64,000 nt of DNA from Microlunatus parietis. GTDB taxonomy: Bacteria > Actinomycetota > Actinomycetes > Propionibacteriales > Propionibacteriaceae. The position numbers were made by a program, and so were the translations under genes. Every line of letters starts with the position of its first letter. Position 1 is the stretch's first letter. The notes beneath the pieces were generated by a model. That model ran no database searches and was not told the origin of the DNA. It was given only the letters and a program-made list of their open reading frames with translations. Positions 1 to 8,928 of the stretch are shown piece after piece. The stretch spans positions 2,480,001 through 2,544,000 of the forward strand of contig NZ_JACCBU010000001.1 in NCBI RefSeq assembly GCF_013407955.1, written 5' to 3'.

Positions 1-2055
1 GCTGAACTTCGCGCCGCCATCGAGGCCTTCCTCGCCGCCCCGGACGACCCGCCGTGGCCGGAGCTCGCCGCGGTCCTGCGCGACTCCGGCGGCATCGTTC
101 CGGCGAACGAGGACTCCGGGGCGACCGCGACGCTCACCGTACTGGCCGATCCGATGCTGGCTCCGATCGCGACCCGGCTGATCAACGAGGACGAGTCGGT
201 GGCACCGCTGGCGGACTCGTGCTCCGGCTGGCCCGCGGCGCTGGGCAGCACCGCGGGTCCGGTGGTGATCTTGCTGGACCAGTTCGACGCCGAGCGGCTG
301 GCCTCGCTGGATCGGTCGTGCGCCGACACGAACCTGTCCTGGGCGCCGTTCCATATCGATCTTCGTCGTGGCTGGGCCGGCCCGGCGCTCGGTCCGGGAT
401 CGTCGCTGACGTACCCGGACGTCTTGACGCGACGCCGTTGTGCGACCCAGCGCCGCGAACTCGGTGAAGCGCTGCTCAGTGCCCCGGTGCTCGGGCCGCT
501 GCGGCCTCCGGACTCCGACGCCGTGACCTGGATGGTGGCCGTGTTCCTGGCCGAGGCGCGGCGGTGGGCCGCCGGCCGGGACAGCTCCCTGGTCGGCAAC
601 GAGCTCGAGCTCGACCCGCACCGGCCGACCGTGACTCCGCACCCGGTCCTCCCGGTGCCCGGGCGGGCGACCGTCCCGTACCGCAACGACCGGCTCAGCG
701 GCATCGACCTGCTCCTCGACGACCGCACCGGCATAGTCACCAACCTGCGGACGATCACCCACCACCCGTCGATCCCGCGGGACCTGAAGACCGTCCAGGC
801 CGAGGTCACCGACATGGGGCGGGTGCTGCCGTGGGCGCCCAACACCGTCTGCGGCGGCAGCGTCTTCGGCGACGAGCAGGCGGCCCGCGGGTCGGCCATC
901 GGCGAGAGCGTGGAGCGTTACTGCGGCAATGTGATCGACAGGGACCAGCTGGTGCAGGCCAGCTATGCCGAACTGACCGCCCGCGGCGAGCACGCCCTGG
1001 ACCCGGCACGCCTGGTCCTGTACTCGGACCGGCAGCACGCCACGCCCGGCTTCCCGTTCGTGGAGTTCACTCCGGATCTGCCGGTCTACTGGGTTTCCGG
1101 GCATTCGCTCACCGAGGATCGGCCGATCCTCGTCCCGGCCAGCACGGTCTACGTCAATTGGTACGTCGGGCCCTTCGTCGACGAACCGAGGACGAACTAT
1201 CCGTTCTATGCCGGCCTTGCCGCCGGAACGTCGCTGGACGACGCGATCCGGTCCGGCCTCGAGGAGATCGTCGAGCGCGACGCGACCATGATGTGGTGGG
1301 CCAACCGGCAGCCGTTGCCGCTGCTCGAGCCCTCCCGGCGGCTGCACGGGCTGTTCGACGGGGTCAACCCCGAACACGGCCAGCAGTACTGGCTGGTGGA
1401 GCTGCAGAACGAGTTCGGCATCCCCGTCGTCGCCGGGGTCGTGGAGGATGCCGAGAACCGCTTGGCGATCGGCTTCGGCGCCCGCGAGACCGCCGAAGCC
1501 GCGGCAGCGAAGGCCTGGGCCGAGGCGCTGACCCTGCAGGAGATCTCCCGCGACCTCGACAATCCTCAGGGCCGGTACTGGCAGGCGGTCCGAGCGGGCG
1601 TCAAGGCACAGCACTTCATGAAGCCCTGGCGGAGGGATCGCCGCTACCTCGACGACTACCGAGACGACTTCCGGGACGTCGGCGATCTGGAATGCCAGAT
1701 GCAGTTCTATCTCGACGTTCGTGCCGTCGATAGGGCCCGCGCCTGGACGCTCGCCGGCGAGCGGGCTCCGATCGCCGAGGTGCCGAGCCTGCCCGACCGC
1801 ACCCTGGCCACGTACCGCGACCGGATCGAGCGACGGGGCTACGAGATTCTCGTCGTCGACATCACGACCTCCGACGTCGCGCCGAGCGGTCACCGGGCCG
1901 TCCGCGTACTGGTGCCGGGCCTGGTCTCCAATTTCCCGGCAGCGTTCCCGTTCCACGGCAACCGCCGGCTCCAGGACGGGCCGGTGGCTCTCGGCTGGCG
2001 CAGTGAGCCCCTCGCCGAGCAGGACCTCGAACTCTTTCCTCTTCCACACGCCTGA
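1..2055 (+). CDS. TOMM cyclodehydratase, E1-like/YcaO fusion (5' partial)
   Basis: The reading frame is open to base 1, so the start lies outside the window; at least 684 residues are visible. The last ~430 residues form a YcaO domain: the stretch GGSVFGDEQAARGSAIGESV followed by ERYCG is the Mg/ATP-binding region, and GLEEIVERDATMMWW is the second YcaO helix. YcaO enzymes use ATP to cyclise Cys/Ser/Thr of a precursor peptide to azolines. The preceding ~200 residues (LSWAPFHIDL, GPALGPGSSLTYPDVLTRRR) look like a degenerate ThiF/E1-like partner (ocin-ThiF-like), as in fused TOMM enzymes; the zinc cysteines of classical E1 folds are not obvious. It ends in FPLPHA, a weak version of the proline-rich tail of azoline-forming YcaOs. 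Two methyltransferase genes follow closely. The precursor peptide and any dehydrogenase must lie upstream of the window. The YcaO assignment is firm; the exact product class is not known. Confidence 0.85.
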   Translation, partial: AELRAAIEAFLAAPDDPPWPELAAVLRDSGGIVPANEDSGATATLTVLADPMLAPIATRLINEDESVAPLADSCSGWPAALGSTAGPVVILLDQFDAERLASLDRSCADTNLSWAPFHIDLRRGWAGPALGPGSSLTYPDVLTRRRCATQRRELGEALLSAPVLGPLRPPDSDAVTWMVAVFLAEARRWAAGRDSSLVGNELELDPHRPTVTPHPVLPVPGRATVPYRNDRLSGIDLLLDDRTGIVTNLRTITHHPSIPRDLKTVQAEVTDMGRVLPWAPNTVCGGSVFGDEQAARGSAIGESVERYCGNVIDRDQLVQASYAELTARGEHALDPARLVLYSDRQHATPGFPFVEFTPDLPVYWVSGHSLTEDRPILVPASTVYVNWYVGPFVDEPRTNYPFYAGLAAGTSLDDAIRSGLEEIVERDATMMWWANRQPLPLLEPSRRLHGLFDGVNPEHGQQYWLVELQNEFGIPVVAGVVEDAENRLAIGFGARETAEAAAAKAWAEALTLQEISRDLDNPQGRYWQAVRAGVKAQHFMKPWRRDRRYLDDYRDDFRDVGDLECQMQFYLDVRAVDRARAWTLAGERAPIAEVPSLPDRTLATYRDRIERRGYEILVVDITTSDVAPSGHRAVRVLVPGLVSNFPAAFPFHGNRRLQDGPVALGWRSEPLAEQDLELFPLPHA

Positions 2056-2078
2056 ACCAACCTTTGAAAGGCAAACCC

Positions 2079-2831
2079 ATGGGACACGCGGAAGCGCTCA
2101 ACTCGGTCGGCTACGGACCCTTCTGGTCCGAACGGTGGGACGCGGAGTTCGGCAACAACCCGAACACCGGGGCCACCGTCGACACCGTCGCGGCCCTCGC
2201 CGAGGGCACCACGATCCTCGAATGGGGCATCGGTACCGGCCGGCTGGCCCTGCCGCTGGTCGAGAAGGGGCTGAAGGTGGTGGGCGTCGATTCGTCGCCG
2301 GACATGCTCGGTCAGCTGCGCGGCAAACCCGGTGCCGAGGTGATCGAACTGGTCGAAGGCGACTTCGAGACCACCCGCGTCGAGGGCGACTTCGGACTGG
2401 TCTTCATCTCCAGCCACGCCCTGTTCGCGCTCACCTCCCAGCAGGCCCAGGTCAACTGCTTCGCCAATGCCTCCGCGCATCTCCGCGAGGGTGGCCGATT
2501 CGTGATCGAGGTGATGAATCCGGGCTCGGCGGCGATGGAGAACGGTCGGGCCTGGACGACGGCCGTGAAGCCGCACGCCCTGACCCTCTTCTTCTCCAGC
2601 GCGAATCCGGTGACCCAGCAGATGGTGATGTGCCACTTCGACATCGACGACCAGGGTGGGGTGAAGCTGCGCCCCGCTGCGTCACGCTACGCCTGGCCGG
2701 CGGAGTTGGACCTGATGGCGATCATGGCCGGACTCGAACTCGAATCCCGCTGGGGCGGCTGGGACCGGCAGCCGTTCACGGCCCACAGCTCGTCCCATGT
2801 CTCGGTCTACCGGAAGGCTGCCGAGGCATGA
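2079..2831 (+). CDS. class I SAM-dependent methyltransferase, RiPP-cluster associated
   Basis: A 250-residue Rossmann methyltransferase. Motif I is ILEWGIGTGRLALPL near residue 45, with the acidic ribose-binding VVGVDSS about 20 residues later and the post-I stretch VFISSHALFAL. I chose ATG 2079 because GAAAGG (2066-2071) sits at good spacing; the upstream TTG at 2064 would overlap that ribosome-binding site. It lies 23 bases after the YcaO gene and its stop overlaps the next start (ATGA), so the three genes are almost certainly one operon. It probably methylates the azoline peptide (N-terminus, side chain or C-terminus), by analogy with methyltransferases in other TOMM clusters; the target is inferred from context only. 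Confidence 0.8.
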   Translation: MGHAEALNSVGYGPFWSERWDAEFGNNPNTGATVDTVAALAEGTTILEWGIGTGRLALPLVEKGLKVVGVDSSPDMLGQLRGKPGAEVIELVEGDFETTRVEGDFGLVFISSHALFALTSQQAQVNCFANASAHLREGGRFVIEVMNPGSAAMENGRAWTTAVKPHALTLFFSSANPVTQQMVMCHFDIDDQGGVKLRPAASRYAWPAELDLMAIMAGLELESRWGGWDRQPFTAHSSSHVSVYRKAAEA

Positions 2832-3616
2832 CCGGCGAGCTCGTATCCACCGACACAGCCCCGTATCCCTCCCGATCGGCGCTCCCGGCCCAGGCCCCGG
2901 GCCGGCCGCCGGTCGGGGACGGGATCGCCGCCGACACGGGGTCATGGACCTTCGCCGGGGAGGTCTCCAAGGTCTTCGTCGACCACGTGCGCCACTCGGT
3001 GCCGCTGTATGAGCAGGCCCACGTCATCGCCTGCGACCTGTCGAGCTGCTTCGTCGGCCCGATGGGTTTGGGGTACGAGCTCGGATCGTCGACCGGACAG
3101 CTGTTGCGCCAGCTGGCGACCCACAGCGAAGCCAACGCCGCCGCGCGCTGGATCGGCATCGACCGGGAGCCGTCCATGACCGCCGCCGCGATCCAGCACT
3201 GCCGCGACCTGGACAACGTTGAGTGCATCCAGGCCGACATCACCGGGTATCCCCTCGACACCTGCGACTTCGTGGCCGCCCATCTCACCCTGCAGTTCCT
3301 CCCGATCGACGCCCGGGCACGGGTCGCCCGCCGAGTCCACGACGCCCTGCGACCGGGTGGGGCCTTCTTCATGTGCGACAAGGTCCTCGCGCCGGACGCC
3401 CGGCTCGAGGACCTGATCACCACGCTCCACTACCGCTGGAAGCGTCGTTCGGGGCTGTCGCCGGAGGAGATCCTGAACAAGAAGGAGAGCCTGCTCGGCG
3501 TACTCCAACCGATCACGACCTCCGACAACCTGGCGATGCTCAGCCAGGCCGGGTTCACCAGCATCGTGAGCGTGGTCAAGAACCTGTGCTTCGAGGGCTT
3601 CATCGCCGTCAAGTAG
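2828..3616 (+). CDS. CmoA-like (carboxy-)SAM enzyme, RiPP-cluster associated
   Basis: A 262-residue class I methyltransferase-fold protein, coupled to the previous gene by an ATGA overlap. The C-terminal half follows the CmoA pattern: LTLQFLPIDARARVARRVHD, then LRPGGAFFMCDKV, HYRWKRRSGLSPEEIL, NKKESLLGVLQPIT and a terminus CFEGFIAVK, matching CmoA's ...ENV...CFNF.S.IALK ending. CmoA makes carboxy-S-adenosylmethionine from SAM and prephenate for tRNA wobble-uridine modification. The first ~45 residues (Pro/Ala rich) are an extension not found in CmoA. No cmoB lies alongside and the neighbours are RiPP enzymes, so a role in tailoring the peptide (ordinary methylation, or carboxymethylation through carboxy-SAM) is more likely than tRNA modification. 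I cannot confirm the carboxylate-binding arginine without an alignment. Confidence 0.75.
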   Translation: MTGELVSTDTAPYPSRSALPAQAPGRPPVGDGIAADTGSWTFAGEVSKVFVDHVRHSVPLYEQAHVIACDLSSCFVGPMGLGYELGSSTGQLLRQLATHSEANAAARWIGIDREPSMTAAAIQHCRDLDNVECIQADITGYPLDTCDFVAAHLTLQFLPIDARARVARRVHDALRPGGAFFMCDKVLAPDARLEDLITTLHYRWKRRSGLSPEEILNKKESLLGVLQPITTSDNLAMLSQAGFTSIVSVVKNLCFEGFIAVK

Positions 3617-3657
3617 CCGCAGGCGACCGCTCCAAGCGCCGATCACGCCGAGTCCAT

Positions 3658-3716
3658 TCGAGTGGCGAGATATCGACGCGAATTTCGCCGAATCACGTCG
3701 ACAACTCGCCACTCGA
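3658..3716. repeat. 59-bp inverted-repeat element, family 1, copy A
   Basis: Left arm 3658-3678 (begins TCGAGTGGCGAG, ends CGACG) pairs with right arm 3696-3716 (CGTCG...CTCGCCACTCGA); only the ATAT/TTGT block inside the arms fails to pair. The loop is 17 bases. Elements of the same 59-base geometry recur at 43044-43102 and 61094-61152. It sits between the 3' ends of the CmoA-like gene and glmM, where it could also act as a bidirectional terminator or mRNA stabiliser. Confidence 0.85.
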
Positions 3717-3747
3717 TCATTTGACTGGTCGGCGGTTTTGGTGGGGG

Positions 3748-5100
3748 TCAGGTCAGGGTGAGGGTGGTGCGGACGACGGCGGCCAGGTGTTCGGCCACGG
3801 CGGTGGCTCGGTCGGCGGTCTCGGCCTCGACCATCACGCGGACCAGGGACTCGGTGCCGGAGGGGCGGAGCAGGACCCGGCCGGTGGTGCCGAGTTCGGC
3901 GGTCGCATCGGCCACGGCGCGGGTCAGGATCGGGTCGGAGTCGGCGCGGGTCTTGTCCACGCCGGGCACGTTGATCAGCACCTGCGGCAGCCGGGTCATC
4001 ACCGAGGCCAGCTTGGCCAGCGGCTGGCCGGAGGTGGCCATCCGGCGGACCAGGTGCAGGCCGGTCAGGATCCCGTCGCCGGTGGTCGCGTGCTCGGACA
4101 GCACGACGTGGCCGGACTGTTCGCCGCCGAGGACGTACCCGCCGGCCTTCATCGCTTCCAGCACGTAGCGGTCGCCGACCTTGGTCTGCTGCACCGTGAT
4201 GTCGGCGGAGTGCATGGCCTGGACCAGGCCGAGGTTGCTCATCACGGTCGCGACCAGGGTGTTGCCGGCCAGCCGGCCCTGCTCGGACAGCGCCAGCGCG
4301 AGCACGGCCAGGATCTGGTCGCCGTCGACCACCTGGCCGGCGGCGTCCACCGCGAGGCAGCGGTCGGCGTCACCGTCGACGGCCAGTCCGAGGTCGGCAC
4401 CGTGCTCGACGACGGCCGCCTGCAGGTCCTCGGGGTGGGTGGAACCACAGGCCTCGTTGATGTTGATGCCGTCCGGCTCCGCATGCAGCCGGATCACCTT
4501 CGCGCCCAGCGCCTCGAACGCCTCCGGGCCGGCCCGGTGGGCGGCGCCGTTGGCGCAGTCGAGCACCACGGTGATGCCGTCGAACCGGGTCGGTGCGACG
4601 GTCCGGACCAGGTGCCGGACGTACGAATCCGTCAGCGCGGTGTCGTTCCAGACCCGGCCGACATCGGCCCCGGTCGGCCGCGGCCACGGCTCCCGCAGCC
4701 TGGCCTCGATCAGGTCCTCGACCGCGTCGTCCAGCTTCTCGCCGCCACGCGCGAAGAACTTGATGCCGTTGTCCGGCATCGGATTGTGACTGGCCGACAG
4801 CATGACGCCGAAGTCGGCCTTGGTGGACCGGGTCAGATACGCCACGCCCGGCGTCGGCAGGACGCCGAGCCGGTGCACGTTGACGCCGGCGCTGGCCAGC
4901 CCGGCCACCACCGCAGCTTCGAGGAACTCGCCGGACGCGCGCGGATCCCGGCCCACGACCGCGGACGGGCGGTGCCCACCAAAGGCACCGCTCTCCGCGA
5001 GTACGTGGGCCGCGGCCACCGAGAGGTCGAGCGCCAGTTCGGCGGTCAGCAACTCGTTGGCCCGGCCACGGACTCCATCGGTCCCGAACAGTCGCCCCAT
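3748..5100 (-). CDS. glmM: phosphoglucosamine mutase
   Basis: A 450-residue enzyme of normal family length that converts glucosamine-6-phosphate to glucosamine-1-phosphate for UDP-GlcNAc and cell-wall synthesis. It opens with [12 protein letters not shown]. The phosphoserine loop [17 protein letters not shown] is near residue 100-116, the metal loop VDGDADRC near 240, and the sugar-phosphate-binding [12 protein letters not shown] near the C-terminus. The GTG/ATG question does not arise: the ATG at 5100 matches the conserved N-terminus. It is the last gene of the minus-strand run rplM-rpsI-glmM, 13 bases after rpsI, an order usual in actinomycetes. Confidence 0.97.
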   Translation of the reverse strand: MGRLFGTDGVRGRANELLTAELALDLSVAAAHVLAESGAFGGHRPSAVVGRDPRASGEFLEAAVVAGLASAGVNVHRLGVLPTPGVAYLTRSTKADFGVMLSASHNPMPDNGIKFFARGGEKLDDAVEDLIEARLREPWPRPTGADVGRVWNDTALTDSYVRHLVRTVAPTRFDGITVVLDCANGAAHRAGPEAFEALGAKVIRLHAEPDGININEACGSTHPEDLQAAVVEHGADLGLAVDGDADRCLAVDAAGQVVDGDQILAVLALALSEQGRLAGNTLVATVMSNLGLVQAMHSADITVQQTKVGDRYVLEAMKAGGYVLGGEQSGHVVLSEHATTGDGILTGLHLVRRMATSGQPLAKLASVMTRLPQVLINVPGVDKTRADSDPILTRAVADATAELGTTGRVLLRPSGTESLVRVMVEAETADRATAVAEHLAAVVRTTLTLT

Positions 5101-5113
5101 CGCGAGGACGACG

Positions 5114-5629
5114 TCAGCGCTTGCTGTACTGAGGAGCCTTACGGGCCTTCTTCAGGCCGGCCTTCTTGCGTTCCTTGATCCGGGCGTCCCGGGTCAGCAT
5201 GCCGGCCTTCTTCAGCGCGGACCGGCTGGCCTCGGCGTCGACGGCGTTCAGCGAGCGGGCAATGCCGAGCCGCACCGCGCCGGCCTGTCCGGTGATGCCG
5301 CCACCGTGGACCCGGGCGATCACGTCGTAGGAGCCCTCGACTCCGGCGGTACCGAACGGCTCCGAGGCGATCTGCTGGTGCACCTTGTTGGGGAAGTACT
5401 CCTCAAGGGTGCGCCCGTTGATCTTCCAGGTGCCGGTGCCCGGGACGATCCGGATCCGGGCGATGGCCTCCTTGCGGCGACCGGTCGCAGCACCGGCGGC
5501 CACGACGGCCGGCCGGCTGGTCGGGCCGGTGGCCTGCGGGTTGGCCTCGGAGCGGTAGGCGATCTCGCGGTCGCCCTCGGTAAACGGGCGAACCTCGTCG
5601 TCCAGGTTCTCGGTCACAGTTTCGGACAC
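5114..5629 (-). CDS. rpsI: 30S ribosomal protein S9
   Basis: 171 residues. The core runs from about residue 48 ([18 protein letters not shown]) to the invariant KAPQYSKR terminus whose basic tail reaches the P-site tRNA. The first ~45 residues are an acidic, poorly conserved extension ([16 protein letters not shown]...), which is common in actinobacterial S9. [10 protein letters not shown] and [20 protein letters not shown] are family motifs. It lies 21 bases downstream of rplM and should be cotranscribed with it. Confidence 0.97.
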   Translation of the reverse strand: MSETVTENLDDEVRPFTEGDREIAYRSEANPQATGPTSRPAVVAAGAATGRRKEAIARIRIVPGTGTWKINGRTLEEYFPNKVHQQIASEPFGTAGVEGSYDVIARVHGGGITGQAGAVRLGIARSLNAVDAEASRSALKKAGMLTRDARIKERKKAGLKKARKAPQYSKR

Positions 5630-5650
5630 GTCGAAGAGCTTCCTTAGTCT

Positions 5651-6094
5651 TTACTGGCTGATCTGGGTGATCTGGAACGGCTGCGGCTTCTGGGCCGTGT
5701 GCGGATGCTCCGGTCCCGAGTACACCTTGAGCTTCTTGATCAGCTTCCGGGACAGCCGATTCTTCGGCAGCATGCCCCACACGGCCTGCTCCACCGCCTT
5801 GCGCGGGTCGGTGTCGAGCAGCTTTCCGTACGCGATGGACTTGAGCCCACCGGGCCGGCCGGAATGCCGGTAACTGATCTTGTCCTCGCGCTTGTTGCCG
5901 GTGAGCGCGATCTTCGACGCGTTCACGACGACGACGAAGTCACCCCCGTCGACATGCGGCGCGAACGTCGGCTTGTGCTTACCCCGGAGCAGCGTGGCCG
6001 CGGTCACGGCGAGCTTGCCCAGCACGAGGTCATCGGCGTCGATGACGTGCCATTCACGGGTGACCTCACCCGGTTTGGGACTGTACGTGGACAC
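5651..6094 (-). CDS. rplM: 50S ribosomal protein L13
   Basis: 147 residues from a GTG start at 6094, preceded on the minus strand by GGCGAGGAGT, a strong ribosome-binding site. The frame continues upstream to 6214, but those 40 residues are not L13-like and overlap the promoter region shared with gltA. Family motifs: [48 protein letters not shown] and [14 protein letters not shown]. It is the first gene of the rplM-rpsI-glmM operon and is divergent from gltA. In related genomes it usually follows rplQ/truA; here rplQ is about 50 kb away. Confidence 0.96.
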   Translation of the reverse strand: MSTYSPKPGEVTREWHVIDADDLVLGKLAVTAATLLRGKHKPTFAPHVDGGDFVVVVNASKIALTGNKREDKISYRHSGRPGGLKSIAYGKLLDTDPRKAVEQAVWGMLPKNRLSRKLIKKLKVYSGPEHPHTAQKPQPFQITQISQ

Positions 6095-6340
6095 TCCTCG
6101 CCCTGCCAATCTCTCTCTGGTGTGCTGCTGAAGGAATCCCCTGCGGGCACCCCCGGACTCCCGGACGGTGCATGATGCAAGGAAGTGAGTGCGCATTGGC
6201 GCAACAGCGGTCAAGGTTACCGGCCGCTCCGATGCCGGTCAAAACGGCCGATTTCGGCCGTCCGCAGGCGGCTGAGTGAGCCAGCGCACATCGCCGTCCC
6301 CCGCTGGCCACTCGCCGCTACGCCCGCGTAGGTTGTCGCC

Positions 6341-7621
6341 ATGACCGAGTCGCTCACCGTACGGGACAACCGCACCGGCCAAGAGTATGAGCTGGAGATC
6401 ACAGACGGCACCATCCGCGCCGCCGACCTGAAACAGATCGCCGTCGAGGGACAGCCCGGATTGGCGACGTACGACCCCGGATTCGTCAACACCTCTTCCT
6501 GTCGCAGCGCTATCACCTACATCGACGGTGAGGCCGGCATCCTGGAGTACCGCGGCTACCCGATCGAGCAGCTCGCCGAGTCCTCGACCTACCTCGAGGT
6601 GGCCTACCTGCTGCTGAACGGTGAGCTGCCGACCACCGACCAGCTGGCCGAGTGGACGCACGAGGTCACGTACCACACGTTCGTGCACGAGAACCTGAAG
6701 CAGTTCATCCAGGGCTTCCGTTACGACGCGCATCCGATGGCGATGCTGATGGCAGGCGTGAGCGCCCTGTCCACGTTCTATCCCGAGGCCGTCCAGATCG
6801 ACGACGCCGAGAACCGGCAGCTGCAGATCACCCGGATGATCGCCAAGATGCCGACCCTCGGCGCGTTCGCGTTCCGGCATCAGCAGGGCAAGCCGTACGT
6901 CTACCCGGACAACGGCCTCTCCTATGCGGCGAACTTCCTGGCCATGCTGTTCAAGATGAGCGAGCCGGAGTACAAGGCGGACCCGCGACTGGTCCAGGCC
7001 CTCGAGGTGCTGTTCATCCTGCACGCCGATCACGAGCAGAACGCCTCCGCCAACGCGGTCCGCGCGGTCGGTTCGACCGAGGTCGATCCGTACTCGGCCG
7101 TCGCCGCCGGCATCGCCGCGCTGTACGGTCCGCTGCACGGCGGCGCCAACGAGGCGGTGCTGCGGATGCTGCGCCGGATCGGCTCCACCGACAACATCCC
7201 GGGCTTCATCGAGGGTGTGAAGGCGGGCAAGGAACGACTGATGGGCTTCGGCCACCGGGTCTACAAGAACTACGATCCGAGGGCCACGATCATCAAGAAG
7301 GCCTGCGACGACGTCTTCGAGGTGACCGGGGTCAACCCGCTGCTCAAGATCGCCCAGGAACTGGAGAAGATCGCGCTGGAGGACGAATACTTCGTCTCCC
7401 GCAAGCTCTATCCCAACGTGGACTTCTATTCCGGCCTGATCTATGAAGCGCTGGAGTTCCCGCCGGAGATGTTCACCGTGCTGTTCGCGATCCCGCGCAC
7501 CTCCGGCTGGCTGGCCCAGTGGTCGGAGTTGATCACCGATCCGGAGCAGAAGATCGCCCGGCCGAAGCAGATCTACACCGGCCACCGGACCCGCCAGTTC
7601 GTACCGATCGGGCAGCGCTGA
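6341..7621 (+). CDS. gltA: citrate synthase (type II)
   Basis: 426 residues, typical of the hexameric, NADH-sensitive type II enzyme that condenses oxaloacetate with acetyl-CoA to enter the TCA cycle. The N-terminal ~50-residue beta domain (MTESLTVRDNRTGQEYELEI...) is characteristic of type II. Catalytic motifs: GPLHGGANE (histidine, ~residue 266), GFGHRVYKNYDPR (~residue 300) and NVDFYSGLIYEAL (aspartate, ~residue 365). There is no strong ribosome-binding site before ATG 6341, so translation may rely on a short or leaderless transcript. It is divergent from rplM across about 245 bases. Confidence 0.97.
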   Translation: MTESLTVRDNRTGQEYELEITDGTIRAADLKQIAVEGQPGLATYDPGFVNTSSCRSAITYIDGEAGILEYRGYPIEQLAESSTYLEVAYLLLNGELPTTDQLAEWTHEVTYHTFVHENLKQFIQGFRYDAHPMAMLMAGVSALSTFYPEAVQIDDAENRQLQITRMIAKMPTLGAFAFRHQQGKPYVYPDNGLSYAANFLAMLFKMSEPEYKADPRLVQALEVLFILHADHEQNASANAVRAVGSTEVDPYSAVAAGIAALYGPLHGGANEAVLRMLRRIGSTDNIPGFIEGVKAGKERLMGFGHRVYKNYDPRATIIKKACDDVFEVTGVNPLLKIAQELEKIALEDEYFVSRKLYPNVDFYSGLIYEALEFPPEMFTVLFAIPRTSGWLAQWSELITDPEQKIARPKQIYTGHRTRQFVPIGQR

Positions 7622-8631
7622 CCGAGCATCCCCGTCGAGCCGAACTCTCGGCCGACGGCACGCAGTACTACGACGGGCCCGACTGGGGTTGGCAGGAACT
7701 CTGGCTGACCGCGGATGAGGTCTTCGCCTTCTGTGCCGAGGATCGCGGCCTGCCCGCGACGCAGGTGAGCCTGCTGGCCGAAGGGCTGCTCAACCAGAGC
7801 TGGAAGATCGAGTGTTCCGACCATGATCGGGTGCTCCGGGTCAGCCGGTCCGAGCGAACCCCCGAACAGGTGGCGTACGAACTCCCGGTGGTCCGGGCCT
7901 GGGCCGAGGCCGCGCCGGTCGTGGTCGCCGCCGAACACGAGGACGTACCCGTCGTCGATGATCGCGTGTTGACGATCTTCCCTTATGTGAAAGGGTTCTC
8001 CGGCCTCTCGATGGCCAGTCCCGACCGGACCCGCGAGTTGATCCCGGTCGTCGCGGCGATGCACCGCGTCTCGCTCGGGCTCGACCTGCGGCAACGGCCC
8101 GGGTTCACCTCGATCGACGAACAGCCGCGCTGGGCCGACTGGACCGTGGCGCGGTCCGCCGTGATCGAACGGTTCGGCCGCGGGGCGGACATTCTCGGGC
8201 CGGTCAGCGTGATCGACCAGGCGATCGAGGAGCTTGATCAACAACTGGACCGCTGGACGACAGCCGGGCGGCTCGCCGACCGGGCACCGATCCACGGCGA
8301 CCTCAATCCGCGCAACCAGCTCTACCTGGAGGACAGCCTGGTCGCGATCATCGACACCGATGATCTTCGGGTCGATCCCCTGGTCTGGGAGGTCGCCAAC
8401 CTCGCCTACACCGACCTCGACGTGGACCCCGGCCGGGTCTGGCGGGACTACCTCGAGGCCGGCGGACCGCTCGATCCCGCCGACGAGGAGTTGCTGCTGC
8501 CGTTCGCCCGGCTCGGCGTGCTGGGCGAGCTGCGCTGGCTCACCGATGCCGACGGAGCCGCGGTCCACACCGCCGACCAGACCCTGTTCGACCTGGCCGC
8601 GGCGCTCACCGGCCGCCCGACGCGCGACTGA
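7618..8631 (+). CDS. aminoglycoside phosphotransferase-family kinase
   Basis: About 337 residues of the APH/choline-kinase fold. Motifs: GLLNQSWKIECSDHDRVLRV (N-lobe), the Brenner catalytic loop IHGDLNPRNQLY, and the metal aspartate in AIIDTDDLRVDPLVWEVANL. The substrate is unknown; small-alcohol or aminosugar kinases share this fold. The start is unresolved. The frame has a GTG at 7519, but this would overlap gltA by 103 bases. The next ATG/GTG/TTG (GTG 7765) would remove the beginning of the N-lobe. A CTG at 7618, overlapping the gltA stop (CTGA), fits best, so I start there. Confidence 0.75.
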   Translation: MTEHPRRAELSADGTQYYDGPDWGWQELWLTADEVFAFCAEDRGLPATQVSLLAEGLLNQSWKIECSDHDRVLRVSRSERTPEQVAYELPVVRAWAEAAPVVVAAEHEDVPVVDDRVLTIFPYVKGFSGLSMASPDRTRELIPVVAAMHRVSLGLDLRQRPGFTSIDEQPRWADWTVARSAVIERFGRGADILGPVSVIDQAIEELDQQLDRWTTAGRLADRAPIHGDLNPRNQLYLEDSLVAIIDTDDLRVDPLVWEVANLAYTDLDVDPGRVWRDYLEAGGPLDPADEELLLPFARLGVLGELRWLTDADGAAVHTADQTLFDLAAALTGRPTRD

Positions 8632-8696
8632 GCCCGGTACGGCGCGAGTAGAGCGTGTTGCGGATTCGGCCCCGTTCACCTCGCGACACGACCGCT

Positions 8697-8732
8697 GTGG
8701 ATTTCCGCCGCGACTGACCGGCTGAAACTCAC
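8697..8732. repeat. short inverted repeat, family 2, copy 1
   Basis: GTGGATTTCCGCCG (8697-8710), loop CGACTGA, then CCGGCTGAAACTCAC (8718-8732), which is nearly the reverse complement of the left arm. The loop and arms match the element at 53233-53270, and the arm core matches the perfect hairpin at 22624-22669. It lies downstream of the phosphotransferase gene. Confidence 0.75.
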
Positions 8733-8791
8733 TCCGGTCGCGCGCCTCGAGTCCGGGCAGGACCGCAAGATCTTCGACGACGGTTTGGCCC

Positions 8792-8928
8792 TTGACCAGT
8801 GTGGACCTTGATCCCCGGCTGATCGAGCGGCAAGGGCGCTCACCGGCGAGAGGTCCAGCCGGGCGGTCCTCGACCTCGCACTCCGCCGCCTCATCGCCTC
8901 GAAGCAGAACCATCAGACCTCTTCGTGA
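8792..8928 (+). pseudogene. degraded VapB-type antitoxin remnant
   Basis: Two frames joined by a likely frameshift near 8835 reconstruct a VapB-like protein: SVDLDPRLIER in one frame and then ALTGERSSRAVLDLALRRL followed by IASKQ in the next, ending at TGA 8926-8928. This is the DDELL...ALTG...R.A.V..ALR.LI pattern of the MazE/VapB (PF09957-like) antitoxins. The stop overlaps the start of the truncated PIN-domain gene, as in a normal vapBC pair. I infer decay from the frame change; a sequencing error is possible but unlikely, because the partner is also truncated. Confidence 0.55.

Noticed and set aside
3223..5178. Long plus-strand frame of 651 codons across glmM
   Set aside because: Opposite to a clear glmM gene; its translation is His/Gly/Arg-rich shadow text without any motif.
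6239..7585. Minus-strand frame of 448 codons across gltA
   Set aside because: Fully antisense to citrate synthase, whose motifs are intact; such long antisense frames are common at this GC content.
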